Below, piece after piece: positions 33,681 to 44,000 of a DNA stretch of 64,000 bases. The translations under genes and the position numbers were made by a program. This DNA is from Bacteroides intestinalis (GTDB taxonomy: Bacteria; Bacteroidota; Bacteroidia; Bacteroidales; Bacteroidaceae). A model generated the notes under the pieces. The model searched no databases. It worked only from the letters and a program-made list of their open reading frames with translations, and was not told where the DNA came from. The stretch covers positions 69,814 to 133,813 of the forward strand of contig NZ_QRZF01000017.1 in the NCBI RefSeq assembly GCF_003464595.1, in the 5' to 3' direction. Positions within the stretch are counted from its first letter, which is position 1, and every line of letters begins with the position of its first letter.

Positions 33681-36600
33681 CCTTTTTATCTTCCTTTTTT
33701 TCCATCATATAATATAAAGTGGGGAGAATATACAGTGTCACCACAGTAGCAAACAGCAATCCGTATACAATAACCGTTGCCAGCGGACGCTGTACATCGG
33801 AACCAATTCCCGTACTCAGGGATGCCGGAAGCAAACCCAGCACAGCAACGGTAGCCGTCATCAGAATGGGACGGAAACGATGGCGCACACCGGTAACCAC
33901 AGCATCGCGCAAGTCGCGCCCCCGTTCGCGCAAATTATTGATATGCGAAATCATAATCACTCCATTCTGAATAGCTACACCAATCAGTGCGATGAAGCCT
34001 ACGGCAGAAGATACATTCAGCGTCATTCCCCGTACATTCAGTGCAAGCATACCTCCGAAGAGTGCCAGCGGAATGATACACATCAATAAAGCCGCTTGCC
34101 GGAATTTGCCGAGGGCGGCAAACAATAACAGTAACATAATGCCCAATGCCAACGGAACTACCACGCCCAAACGATTGTATGCACGATGCTGGTTTTCAAA
34201 CTGTCCCGCCCATTTCAGGTGAAAATCTTCGTGATTGTATTTCACCTGGTCATCAATCATCCTGTTCGCTTTCTGCAAGAAAGAAGTCAGGTCGATACCA
34301 CGCAGATTGACGCGGATTGTAAGATGCCGCTTATTCATCTCGCGTGAAATGGTGCTTGCTCCTGTGGTCAGTTTGATCTCCGCAACCTGGCTCAATGGTA
34401 TCTTGGCGCCTGTGCCCGAAGTCAGCATCAGGTTTCCGATGCGTTCCGGTGTATTGCGCGTCTCTTCGCTGAAACGGCAGATGACGTCATACGACTTACT
34501 ACCCACAAAGATTTGCGAAATAGCCTTACCGCCAATGGCAAGTTCTATCAGATCGGCCACGTCCGAGACATTCAATCCGTATTGGGCAATACGGTCACGA
34601 TCTGCTATAATCTGAAGTTGGGGAAGGGGAGGTTCCTGGTCTACGGCAACATCCGTCGCGCCCGGAATCTGCTTGATGACATTGACAACTTTATCGGCAA
34701 TATGACGCGTTTCCGTGATATCTTCCCCGTATATCTTCAGTGCAAGATCACTGTGCGCACCTGCTATCTGGTCCATCACCATGTCAATAATCGGCTGGGA
34801 GAAACCTACCGAATATCCCGGCATGGTCATGAGTGTATCATTCATCGCTTCAATCAGCTTGGCTTTATTGCGTCCTGTAGTCCAGCTATCGTAAGGTTTC
34901 AATCCTACACCACACTCGATGTGCGAAAGGGAAAAGGCTTCTGCACCTTCATCGTCACGTCCCACTTGTGTCATTACGTACGACACTTCCGGAAACTGCC
35001 CCAATTTATTCCTTAATTCAGCTCCCATCTCTTTGGAACGCTCGATGGAGATACCCGGAGGCAATTGTACCTGAATCCAGATAGCCCCTTCGTCCAATGG
35101 AGGAAGGAAATCTTTTCCCACCGTGTAGCTCAAAACACCTGCTAAAACCAGGATTCCCGCTAATACTCCCAATACGGCTTTCGGGCAGTCAATTACACGA
35201 ACCACTTGTGCGTGATACAGCATCTGCAATTTTTCCAACCAACGGTTATGATATACTTTCCGAGGCTTACGGTAAGCCATATATGCCAGTCCCGGAATTA
35301 GAAACAATGCTACACACAGAGCGCCTATCAGTGCATATCCCACTGTATATGCCATCGGTGTAAACAATTTCTTCTCGATATGTTCGAAGGCAAACAGGGG
35401 CAAATAAGCGGTTATAATAATAAGGATAGAGAAGAAGATAGGGCGGGCGACTTCCGTTGTACGCCGTAAGATGGAATCTTCTTCCAATACTTCATCGGGA
35501 TGCCGTTCACGCTTCTTCAGAATCGTTTCCATCATCACGATAGAGCCGTCTACCAGGATACCGAAGTCAATGGCTCCCAATGAAAGCAGGTTGGCAGGTA
35601 TATCCGTCACGTGCATCAGGATAAAAGCTATCAGTAGCGATAGGGGAATAGTGACGGCAACGAGCAATGCACCCCGCCAGCTTCCTAAAAAGAGAATCAG
35701 TACCAATATCACCAGGATCATACCCATAAACAGTGTATGCGAAACTGTGTGTAAGGTCATATCCACCAGGTTCGTGCGATCCATAAAAGGATGGATGTGT
35801 GTGCCTTTGGGCAGTACTTCGTTATTCAGTTCGTCAATAGCGGCATGTACTCCTTCGAGCACTTGTGAGGGATTCTGGCCACGCAACATTTGCACAATGC
35901 CTTCTACGCCGTCAGAAAAATTACGTTTGCCATCATAAAAGCCCAGTACACCCTTGCGCTCCAGGCTACCATATTTCAACTTTCCGATATCATCCAGATA
36001 CACAGGTACTCCATTATCCGTTTTGATAACGATGCGTCCTAAGTCCTTCAAATCCTTCACCAGACCGATACCGCGAATCACGTAACTCAGATCACCCCGG
36101 CTCAACATACTTCCTCCGGCGTTCACATTGTTCATTTCAACTTTTTCGGTCACGTCAGAAAGGGAAATGTCGTACTCTTCCATCTTACGTGGATTCAGTT
36201 CGATCTGATACTGGGTAGTGATGCCACCGTAGTTGCTTACATCGGCTACGCCTGTCACTTGTTTCAACCGGGGAATAATCACCCATTTATGCAAATCGGT
36301 GATCTCACGCAGGTCCAGATTATCGCTTTCAATGACGTAGCGGAATATCTCTCCGGTAGGCGAGGTCAGGGGATTCAGCCCCGGTACGGCACCATAAGGT
36401 AATTCTACATCTACCAAGCGCTCCTGCACACGCTGGCGTGCCCAGTAGTCATCAATTCCGTCATCAAACACCAGTACCACGGTGCTCAGTCCGAAGGTGT
36501 TTTTGCTTCGCATCACGTTCAGTCCTGGCAGACCGTTTACGGCCCGTTCAATGGGAATTGTGATTTGCTGTTCTATCTCTTCGGCAGCCAGTCCCGGCAC

Positions 36601-36753
36601 TTGTGTCACAATCTGTACGGTGGTATCCGCAATATCCGGATAAGCATCTATTGCCAGTCTTGTCCATGAATAGTAACCCACCACGGCAATGAAGGCAAAC
36701 AATACGAACATCAGTCCTCGACGATGTATCGCCAGAAAAATCAACTTCTTCAT
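33661..36753 (-). CDS. HME-type RND efflux pump (CusA/CzcA family)
   Basis: A 1030-residue inner-membrane proton-driven pump. Helix 1 is preceded by AIHRRGLMFVLFAFIAVVGYYSW, then DAYPDIADTTVQIVTQVPGLAAEEIEQQITIPIE. The heavy-metal subgroup (HME) marks are LGAIDFGILVDGSIVMME in helix 4, which carries the acidic proton-relay residue, and GADMGSEL-like pore regions. The last helices are SSAVGFIALIGVAIQNGVIMISHIN. CusA exports Cu(I)/Ag(I) and CzcA exports Co/Zn/Cd; the sequence does not settle which applies here. It lies between its adaptor (18 bases upstream) and the channel (overlapping). Confidence 0.92.
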   Translation of the reverse strand: MKKLIFLAIHRRGLMFVLFAFIAVVGYYSWTRLAIDAYPDIADTTVQIVTQVPGLAAEEIEQQITIPIERAVNGLPGLNVMRSKNTFGLSTVVLVFDDGIDDYWARQRVQERLVDVELPYGAVPGLNPLTSPTGEIFRYVIESDNLDLREITDLHKWVIIPRLKQVTGVADVSNYGGITTQYQIELNPRKMEEYDISLSDVTEKVEMNNVNAGGSMLSRGDLSYVIRGIGLVKDLKDLGRIVIKTDNGVPVYLDDIGKLKYGSLERKGVLGFYDGKRNFSDGVEGIVQMLRGQNPSQVLEGVHAAIDELNNEVLPKGTHIHPFMDRTNLVDMTLHTVSHTLFMGMILVILVLILFLGSWRGALLVAVTIPLSLLIAFILMHVTDIPANLLSLGAIDFGILVDGSIVMMETILKKRERHPDEVLEEDSILRRTTEVARPIFFSILIIITAYLPLFAFEHIEKKLFTPMAYTVGYALIGALCVALFLIPGLAYMAYRKPRKVYHNRWLEKLQMLYHAQVVRVIDCPKAVLGVLAGILVLAGVLSYTVGKDFLPPLDEGAIWIQVQLPPGISIERSKEMGAELRNKLGQFPEVSYVMTQVGRDDEGAEAFSLSHIECGVGLKPYDSWTTGRNKAKLIEAMNDTLMTMPGYSVGFSQPIIDMVMDQIAGAHSDLALKIYGEDITETRHIADKVVNVIKQIPGATDVAVDQEPPLPQLQIIADRDRIAQYGLNVSDVADLIELAIGGKAISQIFVGSKSYDVICRFSEETRNTPERIGNLMLTSGTGAKIPLSQVAEIKLTTGASTISREMNKRHLTIRVNLRGIDLTSFLQKANRMIDDQVKYNHEDFHLKWAGQFENQHRAYNRLGVVVPLALGIMLLLLFAALGKFRQAALLMCIIPLALFGGMLALNVRGMTLNVSSAVGFIALIGVAIQNGVIMISHINNLRERGRDLRDAVVTGVRHRFRPILMTATVAVLGLLPASLSTGIGSDVQRPLATVIVYGLLFATVVTLYILPTLYYMMEKKEDKKDENEKI

Positions 36754-36771
36754 ATTATGTAACCCCGGTGT

Positions 36772-37878
36772 TTAGTTGGCGTTCAGCAGATAGAAAGCAC
36801 CGTCCGAAACATACTTTTCTCCGGATTGCAGGCCGGAAGTAATGACACTCTTGTCGCCATCCGTAGCAGAAGTTTCCACTTTCCGTTTCAGGAATTTATT
36901 GTTGCCCGAAGAGACCAGTACATACGCCTGTTCTTCTTCCTGCAAAATGGCGGAAGTCGGGATCAGAATGCTTTCAGCAGGTTCGTCAGTCAGTTTCACT
37001 GTGGCATACATGGCAGGCTTCATCAGTCGCTCTCTATTATCGCATGCCACTAATACTTCTACCGAACGTGTGTCTTCATCCAGCATTTCATTGATATGGT
37101 AGATTGTGCCGCTGAAGGTCTGGTTCGATTGCGATACCAGGGATATTTCCACTTTTTTCAATGAAGAGAGCAGGGACATATCTTTTTCTTTCACATTGGC
37201 AGCTACCCATACTTCATTCAGATCGGCTACCACGGCTACCGGGTCAGCATCGTCTTTCATAAATTGCCCGATTACAATGTTATTCTTCACTATTTCACCG
37301 GAAATGGGTGAGCGGACAATCATAGGCTGACCCAGTACTAACTGGTCCGGTTCTATCTGGAATACTTTCAGGGCAGCCAACGTATTTTCATAATCTTTCT
37401 TTTTCAATTCATAGTTCACTTCGGCTTCTTCCACTTCTTTTTGCGCACTTACTTTGTGTGCATACAAGTCCTGTTCGCGGCGCAGATTCTTGGAAGCCAG
37501 TTCCATTTCCTGCTTTGCCTGGTAGTAGACTTTTCCGGTTTCAAAGAAGTCGGGCGAACTGATTTCAAACAAGGGGCTGCCTTTATCCACTTTTTGTCCC
37601 AGACGGATAAAGGAACGCGTCACCCGTCCTGCAAACGGAGAGGCTATTTCTGCATAATGATTGGGGATGGCTTTCACGATGCCCGAAACTGTGAATGTTG
37701 TTTCATGCAATTCTTTCTGAACTTCGCTTATTTTCAGTTTCTTGGCGATGGGGGATTCCGAAGATACCACAATAGTATCTCCTGAGACAGAAAATTCCTG
37801 GTTTTCCTGTTCTTTTTGCTGACCGGTACAGGCATAGCACATCATGCCGGTCAGGCACAATAAATATATGTATTTCAT
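36772..37878 (-). CDS. RND periplasmic adaptor lipoprotein (CusB/CzcB-like)
   Basis: A 368-residue membrane-fusion protein. A lipoprotein signal has its Cys near residue 17 (CYACTGQ). The barrel-sandwich start NHYAEIASPFAGRVTRSFIRLGQKVDKGSPLFEI is followed by an alpha-helical hairpin (about 115-165) with YQAKQEMELASKNLRREQ. The second half-motif is QPMIVRSPISGEIVKNNIVIGQFM, and beta-barrel strands follow. It bridges the pump and outer channel in the periplasm. It is first of the three pump genes; the His-rich membrane-protein gene lies 118 bases upstream on the same strand. Confidence 0.9.
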   Translation of the reverse strand: MKYIYLLCLTGMMCYACTGQQKEQENQEFSVSGDTIVVSSESPIAKKLKISEVQKELHETTFTVSGIVKAIPNHYAEIASPFAGRVTRSFIRLGQKVDKGSPLFEISSPDFFETGKVYYQAKQEMELASKNLRREQDLYAHKVSAQKEVEEAEVNYELKKKDYENTLAALKVFQIEPDQLVLGQPMIVRSPISGEIVKNNIVIGQFMKDDADPVAVVADLNEVWVAANVKEKDMSLLSSLKKVEISLVSQSNQTFSGTIYHINEMLDEDTRSVEVLVACDNRERLMKPAMYATVKLTDEPAESILIPTSAILQEEEQAYVLVSSGNNKFLKRKVETSATDGDKSVITSGLQSGEKYVSDGAFYLLNAN

Positions 37879-37939
37879 TTCTTTGTCGTTATGATAAGAA
37901 CTCGTTTTTCTTCATGTATTTTGGGAATAACAGATTAAG

Positions 37940-37978
37940 GTTTCGCATATGCTCTGTCTTTCAGGCTACATACGAAAC
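37940..37978. other. Dyad between the His-rich gene and the adaptor gene
   Basis: GTTTCGCATATG (37940-37951) is nearly the inverse of CATACGAAAC (37969-37978). It could be an operator or an mRNA hairpin in the intercistronic region; no T-run follows. Confidence 0.35.
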
Positions 37979-37996
37979 TTAAATAATAAAATCTGT

Positions 37997-38344
37997 TCAG
38001 CATACATGACAGGGTGGAGAACGTAAATGGAAAGACCGGGCCGTGCGAACAATCCGGTTTGCTCCATGCAACAAGAAGATGAAACTTAGGAAAAATAAAA
38101 TAAAGGGGACTATCGGTAACTCATGCGAACTGTCCAGGCATAATAAATTGAACCAGGAGACGGTTTCCCACTGTGCTTCTGTGTGCGAATGATGTGTGCC
38201 CGGCAGGTAAGGGTGGGAGTGAGTTACGAGAAAATTATCGACTACATGTGTATGGACAAAGGCTGTGTTTCCTACGTAGTAATAAACAAATACTACTATC
38301 AGTACATACTTTACGATGTTGGAAAGTAACCTTTTCACATGCAA
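37997..38344 (-). CDS. His-rich two-helix membrane protein next to metal pump
   Basis: A 115-residue protein. A hydrophobic helix at about 10-28 is followed by a periplasmic-type stretch with many His (FVHTHVVDNFLVTHSHPYLP then THHSHTEAQ), a second hydrophobic helix at about 77-93, and a basic tail ending FHLRSPPCHVC. I do not recognise a named family. His clusters and a Cys tail next to an HME pump strongly suggest metal binding or sensing. The tail resembles that of the His-rich protein at 38997-39443 (GLRAPPIC), which heads the opposite pump operon. It probably leads this operon. Confidence 0.7.
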   Translation of the reverse strand: MHVKRLLSNIVKYVLIVVFVYYYVGNTAFVHTHVVDNFLVTHSHPYLPGTHHSHTEAQWETVSWFNLLCLDSSHELPIVPFILFFLSFIFLLHGANRIVRTARSFHLRSPPCHVC

Positions 38345-38361
38345 TGTTTTTGCTTTGGCTA

Positions 38362-38369
38362 CAAAGGTA
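38362..38369 (-). promoter_or_regulatory. -7 element for the left metal-efflux operon
   Basis: The minus strand reads TACCTTTG, 18 bases before the ATG at 38344. A close match without a -33 box suggests activator dependence. Confidence 0.5.
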
Positions 38370-38493
38370 GTGAATATTACGTAAACCTATTATTTTTCGC
38401 CAAAGAACTTGAGGATACTCTAATAAAAGTGTTTGATGTGCTCCAATAGCGGATGAGTACAAAAAGGCTGCAAACAAAATATCTGTAACGATT

Positions 38494-38790
38494 TCAGTTT
38501 CCCCGAAACTCGCTTGGCGTCATACCCGTCATGCGTTTAAAGAAGCGGACGAAATATTGTGGATATTGGAAGCCGAGGGAAATACCAACTGGCGTGATGC
38601 TCTTTTGTGGATTCAGAAATAGTTCTTTCGCCGCTTCCAGTAATTTCTTCCGTAGATATTCTTTGGCAGACTTCTCGAAACGCTGCTAATACATCCTTGT
38701 TTAATTCATGCCGTTCGGTAAACTGACGGTTATAAAAACGAATACAATAATCGAGCAATAGCTGGATATGGAGGTATTGAAAAACGCAGA
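38494..38790 (-). pseudogene. Broken AraC-family regulator between the two metal operons
   Basis: One minus-strand frame encodes HIQLLLDYCIRFYNRQFTER followed by HELNKDVLAAF, the linker segment seen in Bacteroides AraC regulators. It then shifts into another frame with SAKEYLRKKLLEAAKELFL, then SITPVGISLGFQYPQYFVRF and FKRMTGMTPSEFRGN ending in TGA at 38494. The first helix-turn-helix and the whole N-terminal sensor domain are missing, and the two pieces are out of frame. It is therefore a deletion remnant. An intact version would have been well placed to control one of the two flanking operons. Confidence 0.75.
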
Positions 38791-38973
38791 ACGTATCAAA
38801 AACTACGGAGATGCAAGCCTCTTCCCCGATATGGGAGTAAGTTACTCTCAAAAGTCTTGCCCTGACGGGAAACAATCGCCCCTCCGAAGTCGGGCGATTA
38901 AGCGAAAAATAACGATTAAATGGCGATGGCTGAAATTTCCTACAAATTTTCTTCCGGTTGAATTTAAATTGGT

Positions 38974-38981
38974 TATATTTG
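38974..38981 (+). promoter_or_regulatory. -7 element for the right metal-efflux operon
   Basis: TATATTTG, 16 bases before the ATG at 38997. It rules out the longer reading frame that would begin at 38958. Confidence 0.5.
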
Positions 38982-38996
38982 CAAATTGAAAGAATT

Positions 38997-39443
38997 ATGT
39001 TGGAACAACAAATGAAAAGAGCAATATCCATATTTTTTATATTGCTTGCCAATATTGCGATATTGGCCCATGCTGTTGTACCCCATCATCATCACAATAA
39101 GGTTTTTGCAGCAATCGTCAATGTTCTTGACGATGACGCACAAAAAGCACTGAATCATTCACACGACAGCGAGACACATCATCACGGTTCGAATTCGGAA
39201 GAATGCGCTATCAATGAAACGGTTGTCGCTGCTGTTTTCCGGTTACAGAAAGATAATAGCTTTGATTCAGGTTCTTTTGATTTCGACTATCAGTTCGATT
39301 TATTTTCAGCCGATATAGTCGTCGGTACAGTTGCTTCCGAACTCCTCGGGAGTTTGCCATTTGTTCCCAAACCTTATATTGCGGGCAGTCATCTCGATTA
39401 TGTTGCTCGCGCCATCGGTCTTCGCGCACCTCCTATCTGTTAA
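38997..39443 (+). CDS. His-rich exported protein heading the right metal operon
   Basis: A 148-residue protein. One hydrophobic N-terminal segment (about 7-24, FFILLANIAILAHAVV) is probably a signal or anchor. His clusters follow, VVPHHHHNKVF and NHSHDSETHHHGSN, then a Cys, and the tail ends AIGLRAPPIC. Short proteins of this layout (DUF6769-like) precede metal-efflux genes in Bacteroidetes; a periplasmic metal-binding or sensing role is likely but unproven. The adaptor gene starts 96 bases downstream. It shares the LRxPP...C tail with the protein at 37997-38344. The start is set by the -7 element. Confidence 0.7.
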   Translation: MLEQQMKRAISIFFILLANIAILAHAVVPHHHHNKVFAAIVNVLDDDAQKALNHSHDSETHHHGSNSEECAINETVVAAVFRLQKDNSFDSGSFDFDYQFDLFSADIVVGTVASELLGSLPFVPKPYIAGSHLDYVARAIGLRAPPIC

Positions 39444-39539
39444 TTTTTTAATTATTTTTTACGCAACGTATGGCAGGCGATTTTCGCTTGTCCCAGGTTC
39501 GTATGTCCATTTATTTGCAACAAATTAAAAAATAACTAA

Positions 39540-41054
39540 ATGAAATCATACATTTTATTCGCGGTGCTGCTTGTGGCAGTAACCGTAACAGGTTGCGGCA
39601 ACCATCAGCACGAACACGCAGCAACCGAAGGAGAGCACGTGCATGAAGAAAATCTCCAGCTGACGGCATATAGCAACGACTTCGAGGTATACGCGGAAGC
39701 TACGCCTTTTGTCGCTGGAGAGGCAAGCGACATTCTTGCCCATTTTACGTTCCTTAAAAATTTCAAACCGCTCGAAGCCGGCAAGGTAACGGCAAGTTTG
39801 GTAGTCGGAACGGAGAGAATCAGTCAGGTATTGGAAAGTCCGTCTCGTCCGGGAGTTTATAAATTTATGCTTACTCCGAAAGTAGCGGGACCAGGAACCA
39901 TACAGTTCGATATTCAAACGTCTGCGGGAAGCTCCCGAATTGTCGTACCGGAAATCACGGTATATAAGGATAAACATGACGCGCAACACGAGGCGGCAAA
40001 GGCTGTTGCAACAAGCAGTAACGGAATCGCTTTCATCAAGGAGATGAGCTGGAAAGTGAATTTCTCCACCGTTCCATGCCTCGATGAACCGTTCGGGCAA
40101 GTCATTCGCACGATGGCGCAAATTCAGCCGTCGCAAGGCGACGAACGTGTCATAACGGCAAAAACAAGCGGAATCGTTGCCATTCCGGAGGCCGGTCTGG
40201 TGGACGGAAAATCCGTGAATACCGGACAAACTCTGTTCTATATCGAGAGTGGAGACATGGCGGACAATAACCTTACCGTCCGTTATCGTGAAGCGGAAAG
40301 CAACTACAACTTGACCAAGAAGGAATACGAACGCAAGCAGGAACTCGCAAAAGACAGAATCGTATCCGAGAGCGAACTGCTTCAAGCTAAAGCAAACTAT
40401 GAAGCGGCCGATGCGGTTTACAACAACCTGCGCAAGAACTTTTCCGCAGGCCGCCAATCGGTGACGGCTCCGATCGGAGGTTTCGTAAAACAACTGCTCG
40501 TTCGTAACGGCGAATATGTCGAGGCCGGACAACCGATCGTCGCCATCTCTCAAAATCGCAATCTTTTTATCAAAGCTGAAATCCAGCCTAAGTATTACCC
40601 GTTGTTGAGTAATATTTCGACGGCCCGTTTCCGCATGTTGAATGACGATAAGGTTTATACGCTGGATGACTTGAACGGTCGTCTGGTTTCATACGGGAAA
40701 TCGGTGGAAACGAATAGCCCACTTCTTCCGGTCGTGTTTCAGGTAGACAACACCGCCGAAATGCTGCCGGGTTCATTCGTCGAAATGTATATCAGGACTC
40801 GCGGCGAGCAGTCGGTCATTACCGTACCGAACGTGTCGCTTGTGGAGGAGATGGGCAACTATTTCGTCTATGTCCAGCTGACTCCGGAGTATTTCGAGAA
40901 ACGGGAAGTGAAAATCGGCCAAACGGACGGGGTGCGGACGGAAATCCTTTCCGGCCTGAACGGACAGGAACGAGTGGTCGCTAAAGGGGCTGTTTTGGTA
41001 AAACTCGCACAAGCAACGGGTTCGCTCGACGCTGAATCGGGACACGCTCATTAA
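39540..41054 (+). CDS. RND periplasmic adaptor lipoprotein with His-rich N-terminus
   Basis: A 504-residue membrane-fusion protein, longer than its left-hand counterpart (368). Lipobox VTGC (Cys near 19) is followed by a His/Glu tract NHQHEHAATEGEHVHEENL. An extra Ig-like N-terminal domain (about 40-145) precedes the adaptor core: barrel-sandwich half QPSQGDERVITAKTSGIVAI, an alpha-hairpin with NLTVRYREAESNYNLTKKEYER, the second half SVTAPIGGFVKQLLVRNGEYVEAGQPIVAI, and the barrel. The His tract probably handles the exported metal. The pump gene begins 18 bases downstream. Confidence 0.9.
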   Translation: MKSYILFAVLLVAVTVTGCGNHQHEHAATEGEHVHEENLQLTAYSNDFEVYAEATPFVAGEASDILAHFTFLKNFKPLEAGKVTASLVVGTERISQVLESPSRPGVYKFMLTPKVAGPGTIQFDIQTSAGSSRIVVPEITVYKDKHDAQHEAAKAVATSSNGIAFIKEMSWKVNFSTVPCLDEPFGQVIRTMAQIQPSQGDERVITAKTSGIVAIPEAGLVDGKSVNTGQTLFYIESGDMADNNLTVRYREAESNYNLTKKEYERKQELAKDRIVSESELLQAKANYEAADAVYNNLRKNFSAGRQSVTAPIGGFVKQLLVRNGEYVEAGQPIVAISQNRNLFIKAEIQPKYYPLLSNISTARFRMLNDDKVYTLDDLNGRLVSYGKSVETNSPLLPVVFQVDNTAEMLPGSFVEMYIRTRGEQSVITVPNVSLVEEMGNYFVYVQLTPEYFEKREVKIGQTDGVRTEILSGLNGQERVVAKGAVLVKLAQATGSLDAESGHAH

Positions 41055-41072
41055 AGAAGGGAGGACAGCTTT

Positions 41073-44000
41073 ATGGAATTCATAAATGGAATAATCCGGT
41101 TCTCGTTGAAGAACCGGCTGGTTGTTCTGTTGGGAGCCGTGTTGCTTATAGTAGGCGGATTTTACTCCTCACAGAAGATGGATATAGATGTGTTCCCCGA
41201 CCTGACAGCTCCGACGGTCGTTGTCATGACCGACGCGCACGGCATGGCAGCTGAAGAGGTGGAACGTCTGGTTACTTTTCCGATCGAGACCGCGGTAAAT
41301 GGAGCGACGAATGTACGTCGGGTGCGTTCGGCTTCCATGCAGGGTTTCTCTTTCGTCTGGGCGGAGTTCAACTGGGGTATGGATATTTTTCAGGCGCGGC
41401 AGATTGTTTCTGAAAAAATGGTCGCTCTCGGAAATGCCCTTCCTACGGGAATCACTCCCGTACTCGCGCCTCAATCCAGCATCATGGGCGAAATCCTGCT
41501 GATCGGATTGCAGGCTGACACGACCTCGATGATGGAACTTCGCACACTTGCCGATTGGGTAATCAAGCCCGCCATACTCGCCACGGGCGGAGTGTCGCAG
41601 GTGACGAATATCGGAGGAGAACTGAAACAATACCAGATTCTCGCCGATCCACAAAAAATGGATGCTTACGGTGTTACGCTTGCCGAACTGGAAGAGGTTG
41701 GGAAAACATTCAGCAACAATTCCGTGGGCGGAGTGATCCGAGACTATGACAATGAATACGCTTTGCGGGGCATGGCCCGGACGACCGATTTGGAGGAACT
41801 CGGCAGTACGTTCGTAAAGAGGGCTAACGGGCAACCCGTTGTCCTTTCCGATGTCGCCGATGTGGTAATCGGTCATGCCGTAAAGATGGGAAACGCCTCG
41901 CAGGATGCAAAACCCGCCGTTATCCTTGCCGTTTCGAAACAACCCAATATCAATACCCTGAACGTAACGGAGAAAATCGAGACGAACTTGCGGGAGATCC
42001 GAAAATCGCTTCCCGCGGATGTCCGGATGGACACGCGCATTTTCCGTCAGGCAGACTTTATCGAAGCCTCCGTGAATAATGTGGGACAATCGTTGCTCGA
42101 AGGGGCACTGTTCGCGGTGGTTGTTCTTGTAATCTTTTTGGCGAGTTTCCGCACCACGCTTATTTCTGTCGTTGCCATTCCTCTTTCATTGTTGGGTACA
42201 TGTGTCGTACTCTATCTGCTGGGAATGGACATCAATACCATGACCTTGGGAGGTATGTGTATCGCCATCGGCTCGTTGGTGGACGATGCGATTATCGATG
42301 TGGAAAACGTATATAAACGATTGCGTCAGAACCATAACAAACCCAAAGAAGAACGACAGCCTGTCTTTACAGTTGTGTTTGAAGCCTCGAAAGAGATACG
42401 GGCTTCGATTCTGAACGCCACGTTTATCATTATGGTGGCATTCGTTCCGTTGTTCTTCCTGACGGGGATGGAAGGTCGCATGCTGAAACCGCTGGGAACC
42501 GCATATATTATCTCGCTGTTCATGTCGCTGATCGTGGCGATGACCGTAACCCCGTTACTCTGCAAGATGATGCTGTCCGACGACAAGTATTTAAATAAGA
42601 ATGAAAAAGACAGCTGGCTGACACGGAAACTCTCCGCTGGATATTTCAAATCGCTGGCATGGGTTCTTGACAACAAGAAAAAGGTAGTAGGAACAGTCCT
42701 CGCATTCTTTATCGTAGCCATAGCTCTGTTCGCCACGATGGGACGAAGTTTCCTGCCCGAATTCAATGAGGGATCGGCAGTGGTTTCCGCCGTCGCCAAA
42801 CCCGGCGTATCGCTCGAAGTAAACGATCGGTTAGGGGACATGATGGAGAAGGAACTGATGAAAGTTCCGGAAGTAACGGGTACTGCTCGTCGTACCGGTA
42901 GAGGAGAATTGGACGAACATTCACAATCGACCAACAGTGCCGAACTGGATGTTCAGTTTGCTCTGAAAGACCGTAGTCGGGAAGAGGTTTTTAACGATAT
43001 GCGGGAACGGCTGGCAGGCATTCCCGGAGTAGCAGCTACGATCGGACAACCGCTCGGCCACCGCATCGACCACATGTTGTCGGGAACACGAGCCAATATT
43101 GCAATCAAACTGTTCGGTACGGAATTGAGCCGTATGTTCATGTTGGGGAACCAGATCAAAAGTTCTATCGAAGGTATTGATGGTCTGGTCGATATCAGTG
43201 TGGAGCAGCAGGTCGAAACGCCCCAGCTTCAGGTGCAGGCCAATCGTGCAGCGTTGGCAAAATACGGGATTACATTGGAGGATTTCAATGAGTTCATCGA
43301 AATGGCTTTCGCTGGAGAAAAGATTGCGGATATGTACGAGGGACAACGGAAGTTCGACATCGTACTGCGTCTCGACAAAAACTATACGGAAAGTATGGAT
43401 GGAGTACGCAAGGCTCTTATCGATACGGGAGATGGCAGGAAAATACCTTTGGAGGAAGTCTCCGAAATCGTGTCTGTCGGAGGCCCCAATACGATTACCC
43501 GTGAGAATGTGCAGCGTAAGCTCGTAGTGTCAGCCAATGTTTCGGGGCGTGATGTGGGCAGCGTTGTCCGCGACATACAAAAGGCGATCGATGAGAACAT
43601 CTCTCTTCCCGAAGGCTACCGTGTGGAATACGGAGGACAGTTCGAGAGTGCGCAAAGCGCATCCCGCACGCTTTTCCTTACGACCGTTCTGGCATTGACC
43701 ATCATCTTCTTGCTGTTGTACGGGGAATTCAAGAATGTTTCGTTGGCGGTCATCGTATTGCTGAACCTGCCCTTTGCGCTTATCGGCGGTGTTATGGCCG
43801 TATTCTTTGCTTCGGGAGTAATCAGTATTCCATCCATTATCGGATTCATCACGCTGTTCGGTATCGCCACGCGAAACGGTATTCTGCTTATTTCAAAATA
43901 CCGGCATTTGCAGGAAGCAGGGACTCCGCTGCATGAAACGGTGCTGCATGGCTCGATCGACCGTCTCAACCCGATTCTTATGACGGCACTGACTTCCGCT

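Noticed and set aside
39555..40553. Long minus-strand open frame (about 330 codons) opposite the adaptor gene
   Set aside because: It lies wholly antisense to a well-supported adaptor gene, its translation has no recognisable domain, and it has no promoter of its own.
41169..42089. Long minus-strand open frame (about 300 codons) opposite the RND pump gene
   Set aside because: Antisense shadow of a strongly conserved pump gene. The translation is rich in Arg, His and Cys without any motif.
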